Below the pieces are notes generated by a model. That model did not search any database, had not been told where the DNA came from, and saw only the letters and a program-made list of their open reading frames with translations. Of a stretch of DNA of 33,725 nt, positions 27,352 to 33,725 are shown in pieces (the first letter of the stretch is position 1; each line of letters opens with the position of its first letter). The stretch spans positions 1-33,725 of the forward strand of contig NZ_BAKH01000029.1 in NCBI RefSeq assembly GCF_000614105.1, in the 5' to 3' direction. The stretch is from Prevotella micans DSM 21469 = JCM 16134. Lineage in GTDB: Bacteria; Bacteroidota; Bacteroidia; Bacteroidales; Bacteroidaceae. The translations under genes and the position numbers were made by a program.

Positions 27352-27433
27352 CAAATACGGTCGTATTTTCGTTCTCCTGGTGAAAGGGCAGCCAAATACG
27401 ACCGTATTTCTGTTCTCCTGATGAAAGGATGGC
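27352..27433 (+). repeat. Two 41-bp tandem repeats, each with a palindrome
   Basis: Units at 27352-27392 and 27393-27433 differ at only a few bases. The first holds AAATACGGTCGTATTT and the second AAATACGACCGTATTT, which are exact reverse complements of one another. Each is nearly self-palindromic (AAATACG/CGTATTT). They end 82 nt before the -7 box of the LRR gene, so an operator role is possible. Apart from these, the inverted repeat and the promoter, I see nothing in 27135-27583. Confidence 0.8.
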
Positions 27434-27515
27434 AGATTCTTAAACCGAATTCATGTAGCCATATAAAAACTGAAATTTTCACAGCAGAAAAGAGGTTTTT
27501 TGCGACGCGGTGCTG

Positions 27516-27523
27516 TAAATTTG
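27516..27523 (+). promoter_or_regulatory. Promoter -7 box for the second LRR gene
   Basis: TAAATTTG fits the -7 consensus TAnnTTTG. A TTTTTTG run at 27496-27502 is only 13 nt upstream, closer than the usual 19-20, so the -33 element is uncertain. The leader would be about 55 nt. The long open frame beginning at 27500 spans this box, which supports starting the gene at 27584. Confidence 0.5.
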
Positions 27524-27583
27524 CGCATACAGATATCACTGTGGCGAGAATCGTATATATTACTAACTAAATATTTATTTTTT

Positions 27584-29224
27584 ATGAGAAAGATTTTTAT
27601 AACATTCGTTCTCCTGACAAGCGCAGTCTTAGCAGGGGCAAACACAGTTATTAACGTAGAAACCGCTGGAACGCTGAAGACGCTCATCGGCGAAAATAAA
27701 TTGACAACTACCGACCTTGTAGTCTCCGGCAACCTGAACGGAAGCGATATACAAGTGATTCGCGAGATGGCTGGTATCATGCTTTCGGGTGGTCCGTCGG
27801 GAGGAAAGCTGGCACGGCTTGATATGACTGATGCCAATATCGTTGCAGGCGGCGACTATTATATGTACGATTATAACACCTACGAGAATTTCTATACGGC
27901 CGATAACGAGCTAGGAAAGTATATGTTTTACAATTGTCCGGCTCTGCAATCTGTCGTGATTCCCAAAAGTGTGACCGCTATCGGAGTGGAAGCATTCAGC
28001 GTCTGTGCGAATCTTAAGGATGTCTCTGTTCCGGAAACCAACAGTGCTTTCTATTCAATTGACGGAGTGCTTTTCGGAAAGTTGGATGCACGGCTCATCA
28101 AATACCCGCAGGCGCGAACCGAAACAGAATATTCTATTCCCAACGGCATAAGGAACATCGGCTACGAGGCGTTCTCAGACTGTGTCGCTTTGACGAAAAT
28201 AAATTTCCCCGGAACAATAGAGAATATTGACGGAGCGGCATTCAGTTTCTGCAACGGAATAACAGTTATGGAGCTTCCTGCCTCCGTGAAGACGATAAAA
28301 GCAAGTGCCTTCAATTACTGCAAGAATCTCACAGCGATTAATGTCCCGACGTCGTGTGCGGCCTTTGTTTCGGAAGATGGTGTTCTTTATAACAAAACGA
28401 AGACGGTTCTCGTCAGATGTCCGCAGAAGAAAACCGGCAGTTTCACCGTCGCCGATGGTATCACTATCTTAGGCGATTATGCTTTCCATGGTTGTCTGAA
28501 ACTAACGAAGATTACACTTCCTACAGGGCTGACGACAATTGGTGAATGGACTTTCTCGAGTTGTAAGGAGCTAACTTCGATTGATATTCCTGTTTCGGTT
28601 GCAAACATTGGGCAAGGAGCGTTCTGTGACTGTACAGAAATCGGGAGCGTCGCTGTTCCGGAAGGTGTCACGGGTATATTCAAATGGACATTCTACGGAT
28701 GTATTAAGCTTCTGTCGGTTGCCTTGCCGGCTTCGCTTACCGAACTGGGAGAAGGAGCTTTCATGGGTTGTAGAGAACTAACTGAATTGAGCGTGCCGGA
28801 GAATGTTAACATCGTTCCGCCCAGTGCTTTCGGAAATTGCAAGAAGCTTCGGAAGTTGTCGTTACCTAAGGCAATCACTCAAATCGGGCACTACGCAGCA
28901 TCGGGCTGTGCAGCGTTGGAAGATCTCTATCTCTATGCGGAAAATCCTCCTTCGTGTGGCTTCTACCCATTTAATGGGGTAGACAAGCAGAAGTGCAAAC
29001 TCTATGTTCCCAAGGATACAAAAGCAAGATATCAGAGCGCTGGAGGCTTCTCCGATTTCAACAATATAATAGAAATAGAAACCAGTGGCATTGCCGCTAT
29101 ACTTGAGGATAACAACGAGACGGTACATTATACCATAGGTGGCATACCGACGAAGACACCTCTTAAAGGCATAAATATCGTTCGGACAAGAGATGGCAAG
29201 ACGAGAAAGATCATCGTAAGATAG
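27584..29224 (+). CDS. Secreted BspA-like leucine-rich-repeat protein
   Basis: Predicted surface protein of 546 residues from the ATG at 27584, which begins a clean signal peptide (MRKIFITFVLLTSAVLAGA). After an N-terminal region (about 20-100), LRR_5/BspA-type repeats run from roughly 105 to 480 with recurring IP.SV..IG..AF..C..L. They are interrupted by two longer NSAFYSIDGVLF / CAAFVSEDGVLY units typical of BspA. The C-terminal tail (TIGGIPTKTPLKGINIVRTR) resembles that of the other surface proteins in the window. The adhesin gene starts 20 nt later, so they probably form an operon. Adhesion to host or partner bacteria is inferred from the family. Confidence 0.9.
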   Translation: MRKIFITFVLLTSAVLAGANTVINVETAGTLKTLIGENKLTTTDLVVSGNLNGSDIQVIREMAGIMLSGGPSGGKLARLDMTDANIVAGGDYYMYDYNTYENFYTADNELGKYMFYNCPALQSVVIPKSVTAIGVEAFSVCANLKDVSVPETNSAFYSIDGVLFGKLDARLIKYPQARTETEYSIPNGIRNIGYEAFSDCVALTKINFPGTIENIDGAAFSFCNGITVMELPASVKTIKASAFNYCKNLTAINVPTSCAAFVSEDGVLYNKTKTVLVRCPQKKTGSFTVADGITILGDYAFHGCLKLTKITLPTGLTTIGEWTFSSCKELTSIDIPVSVANIGQGAFCDCTEIGSVAVPEGVTGIFKWTFYGCIKLLSVALPASLTELGEGAFMGCRELTELSVPENVNIVPPSAFGNCKKLRKLSLPKAITQIGHYAASGCAALEDLYLYAENPPSCGFYPFNGVDKQKCKLYVPKDTKARYQSAGGFSDFNNIIEIETSGIAAILEDNNETVHYTIGGIPTKTPLKGINIVRTRDGKTRKIIVR

Positions 29225-29244
29225 ATTCTAAACACAATTTCGCC

Positions 29245-32200
29245 ATGAACAGAAAACTCTCAACCTTCATTGGGATTGCTATTCTTGCACTTATCGCAAT
29301 ACCGGTGCAGAACGTTTCTGCACAAAATGAAGCAATACAGATTTCACGTATTTTGACAGGACTGGATAGTATTAGGGCTACAGACAGTAAAACATCCTCG
29401 GGTATCGTGAGCCAGGTTCTGCAAGACGATGACCTGCCAAGCATAAACCAAACTCTCGCCACTATGAAAAGAAAACAAAGTGGTGCTGATGCCGTGAAAA
29501 TATATGGAAACCTAATTCACTCCGCTGAGTGGAAAGGAATGCCGCAGAAACCATACGGTATCTATTCCTTCAATGCTACGAATGACTACGTAATGAGTCA
29601 AGAGCACATCGACCCGATGATGAACGCCAACGGAGGTGGAATCGTTTATAATGGGAAGCTGCACTTCATTCGCTTTTCAGGCTATGGAAGCACAATGACA
29701 GCGAACTATTATGAATACGAAACCAGTAGATGGGCGCAATTGGAAATGAAAAGAGTGGAAGATAACAGTCTTCTGGCAACCGACCTGACTTATGATATTC
29801 CTACGAACACAGTGTATGGTTGCTTCTATAAGCCATCCTTTGCTGGGTTCGATTTCTGCAGTATAGACTACTATACTTTCGAGAAAACAATCATAAGCTC
29901 CTTAGATTCGGTTCATTTCATAGGACTCGCCTCTAATCTCGACGGAGAGTTATATGGTATAAGCCTAGGTGGAAATCTATACAAAGTGGATAAAAGTAAC
30001 GGGAAACTTACGCTCATCGGATCTACGGGAGTTGTGCCTGGGCAATATGTTCAGTCGGCAGCTTTCGACCCTAATACCGGCAAACTCTATTGGGCGGCTT
30101 TGTTGAAAGATAAAACAGCCCATCTCTACGAAGTAAGTACCACCGATGGCTCGTTGACAGAGATAGTTAATTTCCAGAAGACAGAAGAGCTTGCCGCACT
30201 CTATATTCCCAAAAGGCTAGCAAAAGATAAAGCTCCTCAAGCTGTAGAACGTATCGAGGCTTCTTTTCCGCAGGCCCAACACCACGGAACTATAAAGTTC
30301 ACTTTGCCAACTGTGGCGGTAGATGGAAGCAGCTTAAGCGGCATGCTTACGTATTCGATAAAAGTAAATGGTTCAGAAATAAAGACTCGTTCTGCACTTG
30401 TTGGAGCTGAAGTGGCTGAACAAATCGACCTTACCGACGGTATGAAGCGATTATGTGTCACGATAAAGAACGAAAAAGGAACAAGCGATGAAACAGCTAT
30501 CGACATTTGGATAGGATACGATAAGCCGGAGAAAGTGAGCAACCTGTACTTTATGCTCGATGAAACTGACAATAGAGCTACTCTGACCTGGAATGCTCCC
30601 TCCAAAGGATTGCATAATGGATATATTGGCAGCGCGGAAAGCATAAGGTATAAACTATATCGTTTCCCGGGAGGAAAACTCGTAGCCGACAGTCTTTCTG
30701 GAACAACTTTCAGCGAGCTACTCCCAAAGGAGACATATACTTCCTATTATTATTCTGTAGTTCCTTTCAATACTGTGTTCGCGGGTAAAGCCGCCTATTC
30801 GGATACTATATCTGTAGGTAGTGGAATGAATGTGCCCTATCTTGAAACATTTGAAAACGAAAGCACACTATCTTCGTTCGTTATCTTAGACTCGAACGGC
30901 GATAATACAACCTGGATATTGAAGTCGGCAAACAAGGAAGCAAGATATAATTATAGTGATACGCAGAGCGCAGACGACTGGCTGCTGACACCGCCAATTA
31001 AACTAAAAGCGGGATACATTTATAATTTCTCATTCAAGTATAAAGCCGGTTTCTGGAACTACCACGAGAAATTAGCCGTAGCTTTCGGTACGGGTGACAA
31101 TCCGTCGTCCTACTCGGAGCTTATGCCTGTTACGAAATTCAGTACAGATAGCTATACAACTTTCCGAAAACAAATCACAATTAGGCAAGATGGCGCTTAT
31201 CGTTTCGGATTCCATGCCTTGAGCGACGCTGGCCAATATAAGATATGTGTTGACAGTATAGCCATAGATGTATATGTCGCATTAGCTGCACCAGCGTCAG
31301 TCCAGCAGTTTAAAGCCGTTGCAGGAGCAATGGGCACACTGTCGGCTACGCTTTCGTTCTCGGCTCCAACAAAACGCATTGACGGAAATGGATTGTCTGA
31401 TATTACTAAGATTGAGGTCTACAGGAATGATTCAATCCTTGTAAAGACCTTCGATAATGTTACGCCGGGCCAAACTTTCTCGTTTACCGATACTGATGTA
31501 GAAAATGGAATGAATGTATATACTGTTTATGTCTATAACTCGTACGGGAGAGGAGAACCCGCCAAAACCCAAGTTTATGTGGGTGTCGATACTCCTGCTG
31601 TACCCAAAGACATTGTATTAAAGAAAAATGGCGAGGGAATTCTACTCACGTGGAAATCACCAGGCAGTATCGGCAGCAATGGAGGATATGTAGACGAGAA
31701 AGAATTGACCTATACCGTCTATAACATAAAAGGAAAAGTAGTGGCAGAGCATCTAACTTCAACAAGTTATTCTGATAAAGACATCGTATTGGAGGGAGGA
31801 CAGAGTGTGCTCTATTACAAAGTTTCCGCCACCTACAAAAATAAACAAAGCGCTATGGGCAAGTCACAGTATCTTGTAGCTGGCGACCCTTATAAACTTA
31901 AGTTCCACGAATCTTTCGCGCCTGATTACCCTACCGGATATTTCTGGTGGAATGAAAGCGAGAACGGAAATGACTTCAGCTTCTCAACCAAATACAGTAT
32001 AGATAATAAAATAGGCTGTGCCATGTGGCAAGGGCGCAATAATCATGAACAAGCGTCACTGAATTCAGGGAAAATTAGTTTGAAAGGTGCCCAAAAGCCA
32101 GTAGTGAAGTTTGCGCATGTACAGGAAGACGAGAAAGATGTGCGTTTGAAAGTATTGGTGATGAAAGAAGACGGAAGTACCGACACGCTTAAAGTATTCG

Positions 32201-33648
32201 ATTATAAGGAGACCAAAAAGAGACAATGGAAGAAGGAAACGCTATCGCTCGAAGGATATAAGGATGAAGAATATATCCTGCTCAAGTTTCTTGTTGAGAG
32301 TAATGATCCGCGCTCTACCGTCATCATAGATAATGTGTACGTACTTGATTATTTAGAGCACAATCTTGAGACAGTTGTGTATGCCCCGTCAAAAGGAAGT
32401 ATCGGTGTCGACAGTAGGATAAGTGTTTACGTTGCAAATATCGGGCGGCAGACTGCGGCAGGCTATACCGTGAAGCTGTATGTAGACGACGAACTATATG
32501 AGGCAGACTCCGAACCATTTACTCTCACGGAAGATCTTGACATGATGAGATTCTTCTACTATACTCCGACGCTGACTTCGCCAGACACAGTACGGTTGCG
32601 GGCTGTGGTGGAATACGACAAGGATATGGATGTTTCCGATAATATGTCGGAAACAGTAAAAATGTCCATAAAGCATCCCGACTTGCCCAGAATTTCTGAC
32701 TTGGAGGGGAAAATCGTCAACGGAAAGAGTGCGGAACTCACATGGTCTGCACCAGTCATTCCTGAAATAACTGGAGCAACAGATACGTTTGATGATTACG
32801 AGGCTTGGCTAACCGGAGGGTTTGGACGCTGGACGGTGATAGACGGAGACGGCGCACCTACGTTCGGTATAGACAACGTGATTTTCGAGAATGAAGGAAC
32901 TCCGATGGCGTTCATTGTATTCAATCCGACGCAAATAGGTATCGACCTTGACGCGAATCCGAACTTCAAGCCGTATTCAGGCGAGCAATATCTGGCGTGC
33001 ATGTCGGCCATAAGTCAGTATGCGGTTAATAAGCATAACGACGACTGGCTCATTTCGCCTCTGCTCTCCGGCGAGCGGCAAACCATCAGTTTTTATGCGA
33101 AGAGCTTGTCGGATACGTATCGAGAGGCATTTAATATCGCATATTCTACTAGCACGACCGATACTACGCAGTTCGTCACGCTACAAACGGTCGGACAGGC
33201 AGATTCGGAGTGGACGCAGTATTCCGTCGAATTGCCGGAGGGTGCTAAATACTTTGCCTTGCATGTCGTATCGAAGGATGCTTACGCACTTCTCATAGAC
33301 GACGTTAAGTTTGATGCGGCCCCGCTTGCCATTACGAGCTACAATATCTACCGCGATAGGCGTAAGGTAGGCAACAGTCTGACGGCGAATTACATTGACC
33401 CTGTAGTGCCTGCGGCTTCCCAAGTATATCACGTGAGCGTGGTGTATAATACGGGCGAGTCGGCATTATCGAACGGAGTAGAGCTGAAACCAACCACTCG
33501 GGTCGACGGAATTCCGGCAGAGGTTACCGCCCCGTTCACCGTTTATACGATCGACTGTCGGCTCGTACTCGACAAGGCGCCTAATTTGCAATCGCTTCAC
33601 CGGGGTGTCTACATCGTCAACGGCAGAACTATCACTGTCGAGAAATAG
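29245..33648 (+). CDS. Large secreted multidomain adhesin (FN3-like and cleaved-adhesin domains)
   Basis: A 1467-residue secreted protein. A signal peptide (MNRKLSTFIGIAILALIAIP) is followed by a region at 110-325 with propeller-like repeats (GNLYKVDKSNGKLTLIGSTG). Two FN3-like segments come next (about 329-525), then a cleaved-adhesin/choice-of-anchor-J module (530-676; DDWLLTPPIKL). Two more FN3-like segments follow (678-880), then a second related jelly-roll (882-1033), a CARDB-like domain (1035-1145) and a third cleaved-adhesin module (1177-1357; NDDWLISPLLSG). The C-terminal tail has RGVYIVNGRTITVEK. The modules resemble the haemagglutinin/adhesin parts of Porphyromonas gingipains but no protease domain is present. 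It follows an LRR gene by 20 nt. Family-level call is strong; ligand is unknown. Confidence 0.88.
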   Translation: MNRKLSTFIGIAILALIAIPVQNVSAQNEAIQISRILTGLDSIRATDSKTSSGIVSQVLQDDDLPSINQTLATMKRKQSGADAVKIYGNLIHSAEWKGMPQKPYGIYSFNATNDYVMSQEHIDPMMNANGGGIVYNGKLHFIRFSGYGSTMTANYYEYETSRWAQLEMKRVEDNSLLATDLTYDIPTNTVYGCFYKPSFAGFDFCSIDYYTFEKTIISSLDSVHFIGLASNLDGELYGISLGGNLYKVDKSNGKLTLIGSTGVVPGQYVQSAAFDPNTGKLYWAALLKDKTAHLYEVSTTDGSLTEIVNFQKTEELAALYIPKRLAKDKAPQAVERIEASFPQAQHHGTIKFTLPTVAVDGSSLSGMLTYSIKVNGSEIKTRSALVGAEVAEQIDLTDGMKRLCVTIKNEKGTSDETAIDIWIGYDKPEKVSNLYFMLDETDNRATLTWNAPSKGLHNGYIGSAESIRYKLYRFPGGKLVADSLSGTTFSELLPKETYTSYYYSVVPFNTVFAGKAAYSDTISVGSGMNVPYLETFENESTLSSFVILDSNGDNTTWILKSANKEARYNYSDTQSADDWLLTPPIKLKAGYIYNFSFKYKAGFWNYHEKLAVAFGTGDNPSSYSELMPVTKFSTDSYTTFRKQITIRQDGAYRFGFHALSDAGQYKICVDSIAIDVYVALAAPASVQQFKAVAGAMGTLSATLSFSAPTKRIDGNGLSDITKIEVYRNDSILVKTFDNVTPGQTFSFTDTDVENGMNVYTVYVYNSYGRGEPAKTQVYVGVDTPAVPKDIVLKKNGEGILLTWKSPGSIGSNGGYVDEKELTYTVYNIKGKVVAEHLTSTSYSDKDIVLEGGQSVLYYKVSATYKNKQSAMGKSQYLVAGDPYKLKFHESFAPDYPTGYFWWNESENGNDFSFSTKYSIDNKIGCAMWQGRNNHEQASLNSGKISLKGAQKPVVKFAHVQEDEKDVRLKVLVMKEDGSTDTLKVFDYKETKKRQWKKETLSLEGYKDEEYILLKFLVESNDPRSTVIIDNVYVLDYLEHNLETVVYAPSKGSIGVDSRISVYVANIGRQTAAGYTVKLYVDDELYEADSEPFTLTEDLDMMRFFYYTPTLTSPDTVRLRAVVEYDKDMDVSDNMSETVKMSIKHPDLPRISDLEGKIVNGKSAELTWSAPVIPEITGATDTFDDYEAWLTGGFGRWTVIDGDGAPTFGIDNVIFENEGTPMAFIVFNPTQIGIDLDANPNFKPYSGEQYLACMSAISQYAVNKHNDDWLISPLLSGERQTISFYAKSLSDTYREAFNIAYSTSTTDTTQFVTLQTVGQADSEWTQYSVELPEGAKYFALHVVSKDAYALLIDDVKFDAAPLAITSYNIYRDRRKVGNSLTANYIDPVVPAASQVYHVSVVYNTGESALSNGVELKPTTRVDGIPAEVTAPFTVYTIDCRLVLDKAPNLQSLHRGVYIVNGRTITVEK

Positions 33649-33694
33649 CTTTTATTTCGGTTTACGCGATAATCCGAATTAATAAATATGTAGA

Positions 33695-33725
33695 AAAGAG
33701 CTCGGCATGAGGCCGAGCTCTTTCT
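33695..33725 (+). terminator. Rho-independent terminator after the adhesin gene
   Basis: GAGCTCGGC (33698-33706) and GCCGAGCTC (33712-33720) form a perfect 9-bp stem with loop ATGAG, extended by AAA/TTT and followed by CT at the window end. It closes the LRR-adhesin operon 46 nt after its stop. Confidence 0.9.

Noticed and set aside
27500..27583. Earlier start for the second LRR protein
   Set aside because: The added residues precede the signal peptide and overlap the promoter -7 box.
27605..27616. Third copy of TTCGTTCTCCTG, also found in the 41-bp repeat
   Set aside because: It lies in the signal-peptide codons and is not followed by the rest of the repeat, so chance identity is likely.

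Overview
The window comes from a bacterium of the phylum Bacteroidota, most likely order Bacteroidales. Four things point there: promoter -7 boxes of the TAnnTTTG type with weak ribosome binding sites; an uninterrupted rpsL-rpsG-fusA-rpsJ...rplQ ribosomal block with no tuf; a histone-like HU protein of the Bacteroidales type; and large secreted BspA-like leucine-rich-repeat and cleaved-adhesin proteins. I cannot name the genus.

Layout. (1) 1-1930, minus strand: a secreted SGNH/CE2-type esterase and a DUF417 (YkgB/RclC-like) membrane protein, each with its own -7 box. (2) 2129-5862, plus strand: a thiamine uptake operon. A TPP riboswitch precedes a TonB-dependent outer-membrane receptor, which is followed with a 1-nt overlap by a PnuT-type inner-membrane transporter fused to thiamine pyrophosphokinase. 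Uptake and metabolic trapping of thiamine are thus under one TPP-sensing leader. (3) 5906-8507: a classical promoter, a long leader holding a 33-unit AC microsatellite and a CG run, a BspA-like LRR protein, a 65-residue companion and four 22-bp palindromic tandem repeats. (4) 8581-9100: an HU-like DNA-binding protein with a strong terminator. (5) 9230-27134: the str, S10, spc and alpha ribosomal clusters run together (rpsL, rpsG, fusA, rpsJ, rplC, rplD, rplW, rplB, rpsS, rplV, rpsC, rplP, rpmC, rpsQ, rplN, rplX, rplE, rpsN, rpsH, rplF, rplR, rpsE, rpmD, rplO, secY, infA, rpmJ, rpsM, rpsK, rpsD, rpoA, rplQ), closed by a strong terminator. No map gene lies between secY and infA. (6) 27135-33725: a repeat-bearing spacer, a second LRR surface protein and a 1467-residue multidomain adhesin, ending in a terminator.

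Six reading-frame breaks are visible: one in the esterase, two in the TonB receptor, and one each in rplB, rpsM and rplQ. Each is repaired by restoring one or two bases to a short homopolymer, and three fall in essential genes. They are therefore probably sequencing or assembly deletions rather than real mutations.

Most of the window is housekeeping. The least ordinary items are the PnuT-pyrophosphokinase fusion, a roughly 50-residue insertion in ribosomal protein L23 at the nascent-chain exit, the AC microsatellite in a surface-protein leader, the arm-covarying 22-bp palindromes, and mutually exclusive hairpins between rpsL and rpsG.
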